A stretch of DNA of 64,000 nt from Dugong dugon (GCA_030035585.1 CM057461.1:2581001-2645000), one strand, 5' to 3'; counted from the stretch's first letter, positions 43,691-54,813 are shown. The notes: generated by a model from the sequence alone, not told the origin. Program-made: numbers and translations.

Positions 43691-44594
43691 GGAGTCCAGC
43701 AGGGACCTGACTGCTCCCCAGAACCCCATTCTTCCTGGAGAACACAGCTTCATGGTAAGAACCTACTTCACTTCCGTCTCCACCTCCCTTCCAGCTCAAG
43801 TCTCATTTACAACTCAATCATTGCCAGGAAAGAATGTTCTCTCTGGAGGCACTTAGGTGCAGCAAAAGCCTTTTTGCTGGTTCTGAACTCCAGATTCTCT
43901 TCTCTCCAATCATTTCCAAAACCCTCTCCTTAGACAGCTTGGCGTTTTACAAGTATTTTGAAACAACGTCTGGACAACTGGGCCACATAATGTGTGGTAT
44001 TTCCCTCCTTGGTCAAACCCAAGAGGCCAACTGGGCCCTGTAATTTCCCAGGGGACAGCCAGAGATGACCCAGATGGCTCAATCTCTCCTGGTTCTTGGC
44101 TTCTCCCCTGCAAGCCCTGCCACCCTCCAACCTGTCCCTGTGATTAAAACCTTGCAAAGACCCCCACGAAGACTATGAGTCCTTGGATGTCTGCCCAGTT
44201 CATAAGAAAACTGTAAATGATGTTGTGAAATAACCAAACTAACTAACCCCCTGCAGTTTGAGAAAACTAAGAACTCCAGGGCAGAAACTCACACATTCCA
44301 AATGACTGGAGGAAGGGAGGAAGCACCATATCTGCGTTCACAGCAGTGCGAACTGTCAGTGCAGCAACAGTTAGAAAGTTGGGAAAAGTACACATGGTAA
44401 AGGAAGAGCACAGCTCAGAGAAGGAGAAATCTTGTATGGAACAGACATCAAACTTCCCAAAGAGGGAGGACAGCTAAACAGTGTGTGAAAGTATGATGTG
44501 GGAACCTCGGGGACAGGGCTTTGAAAATGGACACTCTTTAGACTCCTATGTGTGAGCACTGAAAGGATCTCAGGATTAGATCTGAGGGGTATCT
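43691..44594. other. Unique sequence, nothing recognised
   Basis: No gene or repeat supported. Confidence 0.4.
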
Positions 44595-44672
44595 ATACAT
44601 TATTGTCATTGTCATTGTCATCGTCACCACCACCATTATCATCATCATTCATCATCATTACTGTTGTTGTTG
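44595..44672. repeat. Simple repeat (GTCATT/ATC/TTG)n
   Basis: 'attgtcattgtcattgtcat' then ATC and TTG triplets. Confidence 0.88.
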
Positions 44673-45252
44673 TCTGGAACTACACTCTGCCAGCCACACT
44701 CAAGAAAACAACTCTTTCACTCTCAAGCCCCTGGAATGTGGGTGCCTGGGCCACCCCCACTTTATGCCTGCTCAGAGAGCAAAGTGGTAACTCATCCAGG
44801 GCCATCCCGTCAGGGAGCAGATGAGTCAGGATTCCCACCCAGGCCAGTATGTCTCTGTTGGGAGCCAGATGGCGTGGAGAGCTGGCTCTTACCAAGGCCA
44901 CCCTTTGAACAGCCGAGTGGCTGAGACCAAAGCCATGAGGCTAACTCTTTACACCTTACACAGAAATCGTTGCTGCCCATCCAAACCCTGAGCCTGTGGC
45001 AACGGGCCCATGGAAGATGTTCAGGTCAGGCTCATTGCATTCATTTTCTCAGAAGGTGATGTTCTCCATGCAAAGGAGCTCTCTGACACTTTGCTCAACT
45101 TGTTGATCCCATCTTGGTTCGAATTTTCTGCAGATTCCTTGACAGGAAGCAGGGATTTAAAAAAGTGAGCCAGGGATATTCAAGGTCATGTGTTAACTTG
45201 TCAATTGCTGGTGCAATTAAGGTCCCCATCAGAAAAAACTCATCAATAGAGT
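44673..45252. other. Unique sequence, nothing recognised
   Basis: No supported feature. Confidence 0.4.
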
Positions 45253-45448
45253 AGAACATCATGGTTGGCGGAAGGTCAGAGGAAACGAGGGAAACCTTCA
45301 CGGAGATGGATTAACACAATAGCCTCACCAATGAACTCAAACATGAAGAGCATGAAGATGGTGCAGGACCAGGCAAAGTTTCGTTCTGTTATACATGGGG
45401 CCACTATGACTCAGAGCCGACTTGACAGCAACCAACAACAACAACAAA
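45253..45448 (+). mobile_element. RTE LINE 3' end, diverged
   Basis: 'gcggaaggtcagaggaaacg', 'gatggattaacacaatagcc', 'tgactcagagccgacttgac', ending 'caacaacaacaacaaag'. Confidence 0.9.
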
Positions 45449-45599
45449 GGGACATCTCTGGGCAGACAGGCCCCCTTGCTAGCCCCTGCAAGAATTGGAG
45501 GCCTAGAAGAGTAACCAGCTAGTACACTTCCTAACCAGGGGGGATGTGTTCATGGCGCCGGTAAACACACTTCGTGCATCACCAAAAGGTGCAACTGAA

Positions 45600-46020
45600 T
45601 TGTTTAAATATCAAATCCGTTTGTCTGGAATCTTTAAATGCTTTACTTGTGGCTTTTTCCTGAGTTTCTGAACCAAGTGGATATAATTACCTTCGATTTC
45701 CCTTGGACCAAGTATACGGCGACTTTAACTGTTGCACGAAGCAGAGATGAAACTGTTGACATGTCCCCTGCTCATTCATTCCCAACTGGCCGGGCCATTA
45801 GGAAGGAATCAATAAAAGTACATTGACACTTGTCAACAGCCATGCTCCCCCTCCTTGCCGACTTCTTCAGAGTGATCCTGCTGAACAGGGACCCACAACA
45901 TTAGAGAGCACTGTCAGAGATGTTTTATCTCATTAGCTTCCGGCAGCAGCATTATGGCTATTATGATGCTTATTAATAAGCCAAAGAATGCCTCGTGAAT
46001 CTATTGAGAGGTCTTTGAGG
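45600..46020. promoter_or_regulatory. Candidate conserved enhancer-like block
   Basis: Repeat-free, AT-balanced sequence with 'gccattaggaaggaatcaat', 'atctcattagcttccggcag', 'cattatggctattatgatgc' and 'ttattaataagccaaagaat', dense in homeodomain-like cores. It has the look of a developmental noncoding element. Inference only; needs alignment. Confidence 0.35.
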
Positions 46021-46309
46021 TTTTAATGGTAACTGAAGGCTCAGGCAGTTCACTACACAGTTGGCTTCCACTGGTGAGAGACGGTTGGGGCTGATTTGAG
46101 CAAAAGCGAAAGGGGAGTATCCTCGTTCGTCTTTCTGTTATGCTTTCTTGGATCTTGTATGATTCCTTGCATGATGCCAGGAACCCATGTCCCATTTCTG
46201 CACCACATCCTATGCTCCCTGTGGGCGGCCTCCATATTTTATGGCCCTTCTGTGCCTCAGTGCACCCAGGACAAGACCAGATGGGACAAGACCTGGAGGA
46301 CCAAGCTTT

Positions 46310-46425
46310 CTGTCAACGTTCACTCACTCAGCAAATGTCTGAGCACCTACTGTGTGCCAGGCATGAGGCACAAAGCAGTGAGCCAAACAGGCATGTCCAT
46401 GCTCACAGAGCATCCTTTATGGTGG
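46310..46425 (-). repeat. L2 3' end
   Basis: 'gagcacctactgtgtgccag' and 'gcatgaggcacaaagcagtg' are the reverse-complement L2 terminus. Confidence 0.8.
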
Positions 46426-46436
46426 AGGAAGACAGA

Positions 46437-46652
46437 GAGATGATAGATAGACAGACAGACAGATAAGATGGTAGATAGGTAGGTAGAGGTAGACAGATGA
46501 CAGACGGACAGATAACAGACAGATATGTAGAAAGACAGACTGACAGACAGACAGATAGATAAGATGGTAGATAGGTAGGTAGAGGTAGACAGATGACAGA
46601 CGGACAGATAACAGACAGATATGTAGGAAGACAGACTGACAGACAGACAGAA
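46437..46652. repeat. GATA/GACA repeat with a 96 bp duplication
   Basis: The block from 'aagatggtagataggtaggt' at 46465 recurs at 46561 with almost no changes, inside a GACA/GATA simple repeat. Confidence 0.94.
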
Positions 46653-46659
46653 GAATATA

Positions 46660-47110
46660 GCTAGCTAGCTGCCATTGAGTCCAATCCAACTCACGGCACC
46701 CTGATGTACACCAGAACAAAACACTACCAGGTCCTGGTCCTGTGTCATCCTCTCATTCACTGGTATATTTGAGTCTATTCTTGCAGCTACTGTGCCAACC
46801 CGTCTCCCTGAGGGTCTTCTTTGCCCTCGCTGGCTCTCTACTTCACCAAACACAATGTCCTGCTCCAGCGATTGACCCCTCCTGATGGCATGTCCAAAGC
46901 AAATGAGTTGGACAATGTTCTGTTTTAATCCACACAATTCCGAAATTGGCTAATTTTCAGAAGCAGACTGCCAGGCCTTTCTCCCTAACCTGTTTTAGTC
47001 TGGAAGCTGTGTTGAAACCCATGTGTCGTGGGTGACCCTGCTGGTATTTGTAATACTGGTGGCGTAGCTTCCAGCATCACAGCAACAGGCAAGCCACCAC
47101 AGCATGACCA
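46660..47110 (-). mobile_element. Internally deleted RTE element, different breakpoint (form N2)
   Basis: On the minus strand the 5' module ('gccaccagtattacaaatac' region) is joined near 46,905-46,950 to a longer RTE 3' segment ('gccatcaggaggggtcaatc', 'agtagagagccagcgagggc'). The 3' segment is about 150 bases longer than in form N1. Confidence 0.8.
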
Positions 47111-48482
47111 CTGACGGACGGGTGCGTGGGGGCGGGGGGTGGAGGGCAGCAGACCACAAGTACACACACAGTGGCGGGGGACAGGTAGGGGGTTCATAGC
47201 CTGGGGAGCACCACGCAGTGCCAGGAGAACATGCAATGGAAGAAGTGATGGGGGCCGAGGACGATCCCTTCAGATAACTGACATCCAGGCTGGACAAGGG
47301 GACGAGCTTGCTGCCTTCGCGCCCTCAGAGGGTCAGCCTCGCTTATCACCCCCATCCTCAGCTGGTCGCTGTGTCTCTCCCATCAGTCACTAGGACTGTA
47401 CCCAGCCCCCCACCTGCAAGCCCTGCAGGTGGCAGACAGCCATGTGGCAAATGGAGATATTGAGGCCGCCAGAAACATGTTTTCACAGCAGGCCTTCCAG
47501 ACAGCCAGGGTTTAATTTTTAGCTGCTCCAACGCAGGGGCAATAAACTTTACATTACTGTGCACTTCACCTGAACTACCAACCTGGGGCTTGAGTGGAGG
47601 CATGCACGGGCTTCGTAGCCACTGAACTGGGGTTCCCTCACCACTGGGCCAGGGCAGACGTGCCCTCCGAGGTCCTGATTCCAGGGCTTGGCCCGCCTCC
47701 TCCCAGCATCCTTCCTTTGACCGGGGACCGGGATAAACCAGCCAGGGGGCAGGTCCAAGCATTTATCTCCCCTCTTAACCAGACTGTAGCCGGGGCAGCT
47801 CTGTCCTCTTCTCCGAATTATCTGGCCACCTTCGAGGTGCAGTGATGACCGGGAGGGTCTCATCAAGCCCAGCCTCACCAGCACCCTGGAACGTCCAAAT
47901 GGAGGCTTTTTTGTACTTGGTCAGTGTCAACCAGTGGACAAAAGAGACCGCTGCCCCCTCCCCACACCAGGTGTGTGCAGGCACGTGAGTGCAATTACAA
48001 GCCGTTGTCACATCCACCTCTGTTACTTTTCTTTAGCAGAGCTGCTGGGATGAGTCTAAAAATTATCCTCTGCTCGGAAAAGGATGAGGAAGGCGGTCAC
48101 CACCCCAGGTGGAACAGGTAGCACCACGCTTCACAAAATAAAAATGTCACCCAGGGTGTGGGGGTGAGGGGAGAGAGCTTGGTCTTAGGTACCGCTTTCT
48201 GCTGGTCATGTGAGGGGGTGGGAGCCCCAAACTCCAGAAGGGCTGAGAAGAAAGTCAGTGATGATGACTAGGACCACAGCCTTCGCCGGAAACAGCCCGG
48301 GAGGCCTGAACACCCACTGAGGCTGGGGAAGGCCGCTGCCCTGTGGGCCGGGAGAGTAACACCCGGGAAGACCAATCTCTTCCCGCAAGACGCAAAGGCA
48401 GAAGAGCAAAGGGGTGCAGGAGGCCTCAGCTGGGGCGGGGCATGTCAGAAGTCTCGGAATTAGCCCAGGACAGTCCTGTGGG
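47111..48482. other. Unique GC-rich sequence, nothing recognised
   Basis: Open frames at 47358-47762 (-), 47549-47884 (-) and others overlap one another and show no domain. No CpG-dense promoter is evident. Confidence 0.4.
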
Positions 48483-48680
48483 AGAGCCCCTGGGTGGCTC
48501 AGCCACTAACTGAAAGGTTGGAGGTTTGAGATATACCCAGAGGCGCCTTGGAAGAAAGGCCTGGCGATTTACTTTTAAAAATCAGCCCTTGAAAACGCTA
48601 TGGCGCACAGCTTGCCTCTGACACATATGGGGTCACCATGAGTCAGTCAACCCAGTGGTGACTGGCTTGGCTTTGGTTTA
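48483..48680 (+). repeat. AfroSINE, long form, head deletion
   Basis: 'agcccctgggtggctcagcc' runs straight into 'actaactgaaaggttggagg'; 'ttggaagaaaggcctggcga' module; tail 'caccatgagtcagtcaaccc'. Confidence 0.93.
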
Positions 48681-49084
48681 GATCCTATGGAGTCTCAAAC
48701 AACTGTGAACCGCCCCCTAAGACAGAGGGGGTGCCAGCTGCACCCTCTTCAAGGGACCCTGTCTGGGCAGCTGAGACGCAGGGAGGATTCTGTGTTGGGG
48801 GAGGGGGTAGGCACCCAGAGTCATCCCCAGCCAGCAGAACCAGGAAGGTCACTGAGGGTCTGTGTTCGGCCCAGAGAGGACGCTCTGCCAACAGACACTG
48901 ACTACCCCAGCCTGTCCCACCCTCACGTGGGGGCCAGGAGGGGCGTCCCAGGGCTGGAATGCCACCCAGCAGCACAGGAGGGCTCTGGACTTGAGGGAAA
49001 CAGCCTGGCATTTTTTCCAGCAAGACTCAGCTGGCTCTGAGGCCATAAGCCCCGATATCCTGACATCCAGATGACGGCCTGTTC
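48681..49084. other. Unique sequence, nothing recognised
   Basis: No supported feature. Confidence 0.4.
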
Positions 49085-49465
49085 TTGCTGGGGAAATGAG
49101 GCTCATCCCCCAGCTCCCATCCCCCGGCACCCGCCCCCCAGCACTGTGCTGACAGCAGACATGCACCCATTCCAGCCTCATCCAAACAACTCCCCAGACA
49201 GGTCCACCTCCCGCCTCGTCCCCCAGCACCTCCCCCCGGACCCACCCCTCAGCACCCCCTCCAGCACTTTGCAGCCAGCAGACCTGTACCCATTCCGGCC
49301 TCGTACAAACAGCTCCCCAGATGGGCCCACATCCCAACCTGCCCTCTAGCACCTGCCCCCCAGCACCCGCCCTCCAGCACCGTGCTGACAGTGGACGTGC
49401 ACCCATTCTGGCCTCATCCAAACAGCTCCCCAGATGGGCCCACGTCCCAACTTGTTCTGCCACCG
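49085..49465. repeat. 113-123 bp C-rich minisatellite, about three units
   Basis: 'cccattc' anchors at 49166, 49289 and 49402, each preceded by 'gtgctgacag' or 'gcagccagca' words and followed by 'aaacagctccccagatgggc'. The frame 48849-49469 (-) reflects the array. Confidence 0.88.
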
Positions 49466-49724
49466 GCACGAGGACAATTCTGGGGCAGGCAAAGGGGAAG
49501 GATGCAATTGGAAAGGGCGTCCCCTGCCATTTGGCAGGGATGCACGATTCCTCTATGCACGATTCTGTCTAGTTTATCACCCGGAAGCTGGCCTCCGCCC
49601 ACCCATCGGTACTTTTCAGTGCCCAGTACATGCCTGGCGCCCTTCCTGACACGGAAGACTCCTGGCAGGAGAGCCCAGGCTCCATTCCCGCCGGCACTGG
49701 GTAAGGGCCCCAGTCTCCCCTCCT

Positions 49725-49980
49725 TGTCGCCAACAGTTGTTAGTTTCCTGATAACAGAGCAGTGGTTAAGAGCTACGGCTGCTAACCGAAAGGTAGGGAG
49801 TTCAAATCCACCAGCCATTCCCAGGAAACCCTATGGGGCAGTTCTACTGTGTCCTCCAGGGTCGCTGGGAATCAGAATCAACTCAGCGGCAACGGGTGTG
49901 GTTTCTCTGGTTTAGTGAGTGTGAAGTGGTGTCTAATGAGGTTTTGATTTGCATTTCCCTAATGACTGACGATGTTGAAA
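49725..49980 (-). mobile_element. L1 fragment split by a SINE
   Basis: 'cgccaacagttgttagtttc' left of the SINE and 'gtgagtgtgaagtggtgtct', 'gaggttttgatttgcatttc' to its right are consecutive in reverse-complement L1. Confidence 0.8.
49753..49914 (+). repeat. AfroSINE, short form, nested in L1
   Basis: 'gagcagtggttaagagctac' head, 'agggagttcaaatccaccag', tail 'tcgctgggaatcagaatcaa'. Confidence 0.94.
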
Positions 49981-50024
49981 CCAGAAAACAGGCACGCGCA
50001 ACGTCTCAGCCCCCTTCAGAGAGT

Positions 50025-50720
50025 TCATTCACGTATCAGCAAGTGTCTATTGTGTGCTTGCTGTGTGCCTGGCGGTGGCAGGGCCAAGGACCACGGCAAG
50101 GCTGCCGGTCTGGGGGGAAGAGACAGAACCGAGCAGGTGAGCAATGAAGCCAGTGGACGGCAGGCAGGGAGCAGTGCTGTGAAGAGGCTCCAGCAGGTGG
50201 GACAGAACGGCTCCTGCAGCCTCGCTGGGCACGGCGGGGCTGACGCCTGCAGCCTTGCTGGGCACGGCGGGGCTGGGGCCTGCAGCCTCACTGGGCATGA
50301 TGGGGCCAGGGCCAACGCCTGCAGCCTCGCTGGGCACGGCGGGGCCGGGGCCTGCAGCCTCGCTGGGCACGGTGGGGCCGATGCTTGCAGCCTCGCTGGG
50401 CACGGTGGGGCCGATGCCTGCAGCCTCGCGGGGCATGGTGGTCAGGCTGGCCTCTCTGAGGAGGTGGCGTCTAAGCTGAGGCATGGACGACAAGGTGCAG
50501 CCATGGCCAGACCTTGGGAACATTCCAGGCACAGCCCGAGGTGGGGACAGCTTGGACAACTGTGAGGAACAGAACGGGAGGTGTGGCTGGCACACAGAGG
50601 GTTTCCAGGTCAGGTCTGGGGACTAGGAGGGTCGGCTGACAGAAAGCCTCCTGCGTCTGGTGAAGGTCTGGGAACAGTTGCTGAGCACAGTGGGGCTGGG
50701 CAGAGGGGGACACGATTTGA
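50025..50720 (-). mobile_element. L2 LINE fragment carrying a minisatellite
   Basis: 'attgtgtgcttgctgtgtgc' (reverse L2 terminus), then after the array 'gcctctctgaggaggtggcg' and 'ttgggaacattccaggcaca' follow the L2 order. Confidence 0.65.
50208..50445. repeat. 33 bp minisatellite, seven units
   Basis: 'gcagcctcgctgggcacggc' starts repeat at spacing 33, 33, 39, 33, 33 and 33 (anchors 50221, 50254, 50287, 50326, 50359, 50392, 50425). Every spacing is a multiple of three, so frames 49972-50565 (+) and 50047-50595 (-) stay open with Ser/Leu/Ala/Gly repeats. Not a gene by any other sign. Confidence 0.95.
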
Positions 50721-50761
50721 TTCATGTTTTCAAAACTATCCCTCCGCTCTTGTGCTCTTTA

Positions 50762-50909
50762 AAAAAACTATATGTGATCAAATTGACAGCAGCAACTCTA
50801 AAGGTTAGAAAGGAATCTTGGGGACAGCCAGTTTATGTTAGTCAGGGAGGACCAATTCGGAAAAGGAGGGTGAGAATGGTTTCACAACTTCAAGAATGTA
50901 ACCAATGTC
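50762..50909 (+). repeat. L1 3'-end element, left part
   Basis: 'tgtgatcaaattgacagcag' through 'aagaatgtaaccaatgtc'. It continues at 53228-53305 ('gctgaatcgtacatgtagaa', then CAACAACA). The same element occurs at 8525-8745. Confidence 0.8.
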
Positions 50910-52032
50910 TGACCAATGGAACAGAATTGAGAACCCAGATGTAAATCCATCCACCTATGGTCACCTGATCTTCGACAAGGGCCCAAAGTCCATCAGTCTT
51001 TTTAACAAATGGTCCTGGCAAAACTGGATTTCCATCTGCAAAAACATGAAACAGGACCCATACCTCACACGGTATACAAAAACTACTTCAAAATGGATCA
51101 AAGACCTGAATATAAAGCCTAAAACTATAAAGTTCATAGAAGAAAAAATAGGACCAACACTTCGGGCCTGAATACATGGCATTAACAGGATACAAACCAT
51201 AACCATCAATGCACAAAACCCAATAGATAAGCTAGATAACTGGGATCTTCTAAAAATCAAACACCTATGCTCTTCAAAAGACTTCACCAAAAGAGTCAAA
51301 AGAGAACCTACAGGCTGGGAAAATATTTTTGGACAGTACAAGTCAGACAAAGGTCTAATCTCCATAACCTACAAGAAAATCCAACACCTCTACAACAAAA
51401 AGACAAGTAATCCTATCAAAAAATGGGCAAAGGAAATGAACAGACACTTCACCAAAGAAGACATTCAAATGGCCAACAGACACATGAGGAAATGCTTGTG
51501 ATCACTAGCCATTAGAGAAATGCAAATTAAAACCACAACGAGATACCATCTCACCCCAGCATTACTGGCACGAATCAAAAACACTGGAAATAACAAATGT
51601 TGGAGAGGCTGCGGGGAGATGGGAACTCTTATACACTGCTGGTGGGAATGCAAAATGATACAACCATTTTGGAAAATGATATGGCGCTTCCTCAGAAAGC
51701 TAGAAATAGACAAACCATTCGATCCAGAAATCCCACTCCTAGGAATATATCCTAGAGAAATAAGAGTCGCCACTCGAATAGACATATGCACACCTATGTT
51801 CATGGCAGCATTGTTCACAATAGCAAAACGATGGAAACAACCTAGATGCTCATCAACAGATGAATGGATAAACAAACTATGGTACATACACACAATGGTG
51901 TACTATGGAACGAGAAAGAACAACAATGAATCTGTGAACCATCTCGTAACTTGGATGAAACTGGAGGACATTATGCTGAGTGAAATAAGTCAATCACAAA
52001 AGGACAAATATTGTATGAGACCTCTATTGTAA
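50910..52032 (+). pseudogene. L1 ORF2 C-terminal fragment, two stops
   Basis: L1 ORF2 normally supplies endonuclease and reverse transcriptase for retrotransposition; here only the region after the RT core remains (about 375 codons in one frame, to the stop at 52032). Visible landmarks are [11 protein letters not shown] and, further on, the cysteine-rich segment [18 protein letters not shown], then IPLLGIYP and [16 protein letters not shown], all typical of L1 ORF2. Two TGA stops interrupt it, at 51169-51171 and near 51,500, with no frameshift. Both could be C-to-T changes at arginine codons. Without endonuclease or RT it has no activity. Confidence 0.93.
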
Positions 52033-52859
52033 AAACCCGTGAAAAAGTTCACACACAAAATGTAACAATCTTTGTTGGTTACCAGGGATGGGAGGGGTGG
52101 GGGAGAAATACTAAATAGGCAATAGACAAGTGGTATCTTGGGTGAAGGGTGAGACAGTACACAATACAGGGGAAACTAGCACAACCTGTACAAGGAAAGG
52201 TCATGGACGCCCCAGAGACACATCCAAACTCCCTGAGAGACTGAATTGCTGGGCGGAGGGCTGTGGGGACCATAGTCTTGGGGAATATCTAGCTCAATTG
52301 GCATGACACAGCTTATAAAGACAATGCTCTACATTCTACCTTGGTGAGTAGTGTCTGGGGTCTTAAAAGCCTGTGAGTGGCCATCTAAGATACTCCCTTG
52401 GTCTCATCCCTTCGGGAGCAAGGGAGAATGAAGAGAACAGGATACAAGGAAAAGACTAGTCTGAAGGACTAATTGTCCACAGCTACCAAGGCCTCCACCG
52501 GACTGAGTCCAGTACAGCTAGATGGTGCCCGGCTACCACCACTGACTGCTCTGACCAGGATCACAACAGAGGGTTCTGGACAGAGCTGGAGAAGGATGTA
52601 GAGCATAATTCTAACTCACAAAAAAAGACCGGATTTACTGGCCTAAAGAAGACTGGAGAAAGCCTGAGAGTATGGCCCCCAGACACCCTTTTAGCTCAGT
52701 GGTGAAGTTACCTCCGAGGTTCACTGTTCAGCCTGGGAGTGGACGGCCCCGTAAAACCAAATGAGACTAACGAGGTACAGGAGGAGTCCAGTGACAAGGG
52801 CCAGAAAGCAGAAGGGGACAAGGAGGCTGGTGATAGGGAACCTAAGGTTGAGTAAGGAT

Positions 52860-53209
52860 ATTGTTGATGTGTTGTGAGATTGTTAACCATTGTCATAGGA
52901 CAACATTTGTTGTAACTGTTAAATGAGAAACTATTTTGTTCTGTAAGCCTTCATCTTAAGTGAGAATAGCAGCACAATTGGAAGAGCGTAGTCAATGTCA
53001 CTGAACTGTGCATGTCGAAATTTTTGAAATGGTGTATCATTGGCTATGTGTATTTTCACCAAAAAAAAAAAAAGAGAGATTGAGAATTTAGAGGGTTGAT
53101 ATGTTGTGGGGTTGTTAACCAATGTCATAAAATAACATGTGTACTTCTGTTTCATGAGAAACTATTTGTTCTGTAAGCCTTCACCTGAAGTACAATAAAA
53201 AGAAAAAAA
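52860..53209 (+). repeat. Duplicated L1 3' terminus with an internal L1-tail insert
   Basis: 'gttgatgtgttgtgagattg...ctgtaagccttcatctt' (about 52,863-52,960) is repeated as 'gttgatatgttgtggggttg...ctgtaagccttcacctg' (about 53,095-53,190). Between them lies a tail of the 8525-type element ('gtcaatgtcactgaactgtg' to 'ttttcaccaaaaaaa'). Confidence 0.75.
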
Positions 53210-53227
53210 AAGAATGTAACCAATGTC

Positions 53228-53305
53228 GCTGAATCGTACATGTAGAAACTGCTGAATTGGTGTCTGTTCTGCTGTGTATATTCTCAACAACAACAAAAAA
53301 AAACA
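53228..53305 (+). repeat. L1 3'-end element, right part
   Basis: Continuation of 50762-50909 after the L1 insertion, ending in CAACAACAAAAAAA. Confidence 0.78.
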
Positions 53306-53317
53306 AGTTATTAAAAA

Positions 53318-54045
53318 AAACCCCTCTGCTCAATATCATTAGATCCCTGGGTGGTGCAGTGGTTTGTCCTCGACTACGAACCTAAAGGTTGGCGGTTCGA
53401 ACCCTCCCAGTGGCATGACGGAATTAAGGCCTGGTGATCTGCTTCTATAAAGATTACAGCCAAGAAAATCCTATGGCGCAGGTCTACTCTGTAACACATG
53501 GGTTCATGAGTCAGAATCGATCAGATGACGATGAGATTTTCTAGTTTCGATACTACCATTCATTAGGGAAATGTAAATCAAAACCACATTGAGATACCAC
53601 TTCACGCCCCCTGGGATGGCTATTATAAAAAACTAAAATAACAAGTGTCGGCGAGGATGTGGAGAGATTGGAACACTCATCCATTGCTGGTGGGAATGTA
53701 ATATGGAGTAGCCAATGTGGAAAACAGTGTTGCCGTTCCTCAAAAAGTTAAACATAGAACTATTATATGACCCAGCAATTCCACTCCTGGGTGTATGTCC
53801 AAAACTTAAAAGCAGGGATTCAAACAGATGTTCAGTGCAGCATGATTCACAGCAGCCAAAAAGCGGGAACCACCCAAGTGCCCATCAAAAAATGAATGGA
53901 TAAACAAAATGTGGTCCATCCATACAATGGGATATTGCTCTATAAATAGAAAATAAGTCTCGGAAGCATTATGCTGAGTGTAAGTAAGCCAGACACAAAA
54001 GGACAAAATAGTGCATGATCCCAATTATATGAGGTATCTAAGGGG
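53318..54045 (+). mobile_element. Old L1 ORF2 3' region, split by a SINE
   Basis: 'ctgctcaatatcatta' before the SINE and 'cattcattagggaaatgtaa', 'attgctggtgggaatgtaat', 'cagcaattccactcctgggt', 'aatggataaacaaaatgtgg' after it are consecutive L1. A short ORF2-like frame (53715-53903) is all that remains open. Confidence 0.9.
53341..53542 (+). repeat. AfroSINE, long form, nested in L1
   Basis: 'gatccctgggtggtgcagtg' head, 'ttggcggttcgaaccctccc' B-box, 'attacagccaagaaaatcct', tail 'catgagtcagaatcgatcag'. Confidence 0.93.
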
Positions 54046-54052
54046 GTCTTAA

Positions 54053-54255
54053 GGAGTGGTGGAAATGGTTAAGCGCTGGGCTACTAACGGAAAGGTTGGC
54101 GGTTCAAACCCACCCAGAGGCACCTCGACAGAAAGGTCTGGTGATCCACTTCCGGAAAGTCACAGACTTGAAAACCCTATGGAGTAGCTCTAGTGTGCAC
54201 ACTTGGGGTGGCCATGAGTCAGAACCAACTCGACGGCAAGTAACAACAACAACAG
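54053..54255 (+). repeat. AfroSINE, long form
   Basis: 'gagtggtggaaatggttaag' head, 'ttggcggttcaaacccaccc', tail 'ccatgagtcagaaccaactc' with CAACAACAAC. Confidence 0.94.
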
Positions 54256-54813
54256 GGGCACCATGTTGGAGCACATTGGCGCCACGTGTACATAGACTTG
54301 CCGGGCGCAGCCGGTTCCTCAAGGGGCCTGGCCAGAGCAGGGCTGCCATCCAACCCCACATATGAGCCCCTGGGCTGGCTGCCCAGAGGTAGGGGTCAAG
54401 GCTGAGTTGTCTGGGTGTTCTTCCAAAGGGAACTACCAGCTAACACTTGAATCTTGCTCAGCCAAAGCCCAGGTTGCTCTCACGAAAAGCAAAAAATCAA
54501 CAGTGATGACCCAGGCATCTGTGGGGACCTGAATGAAGAGGACAGCGTTCAGCCTTCTGCTATCTTAGGAAGAACCATTGTTAAAAGAAAAGGAAGACAA
54601 GCCTGGAAGCAGGAGCGTGTGAGGGAGGGTGTGTGTGAGAGAGAGAGAGAGCACCAGTGAGCTTCCAGTCATTTCTCAGGATTAAGCACCAAAGCAAGGG
54701 GCAGAATAGCTGCTTCAGCCACCTGTAAATGCGTTCGGGTCCCCGAGGGTGTCTGTGAGGATGGATGGGAATCAGGGCGCTCATTCCTCAAGCTCCGACC
54801 CACACACAGTGTG
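54256..54813. other. Unique sequence, nothing recognised
   Basis: Short (GAGA)n at about 54,640-54,652. No gene supported. Confidence 0.4.

Larger units (their letters stand above)
50910..53209 (+). mobile_element. 5'-truncated L1 with 18 bp TSD
   Basis: Flanked by identical AAGAATGTAACCAATGTC at 50892-50909 and 53210-53227. It contains the ORF2 C-terminus, a long 3' UTR and an A-rich end ('acaataaaaagaaaaaaaa'). The exact TSD and nearly open ORF2 mark it as the youngest-looking LINE in the window. Confidence 0.95.

Noticed and set aside
48849..49469. 206-codon minus-strand frame
   Set aside because: Covers the 113-123 bp C-rich minisatellite; Gly/Trp/Cys-rich composition follows from the repeat.
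49972..50565. 197-codon frame with 11-residue repeats
   Set aside because: A 33 bp minisatellite within L2-like sequence; the opposite strand is equally open.
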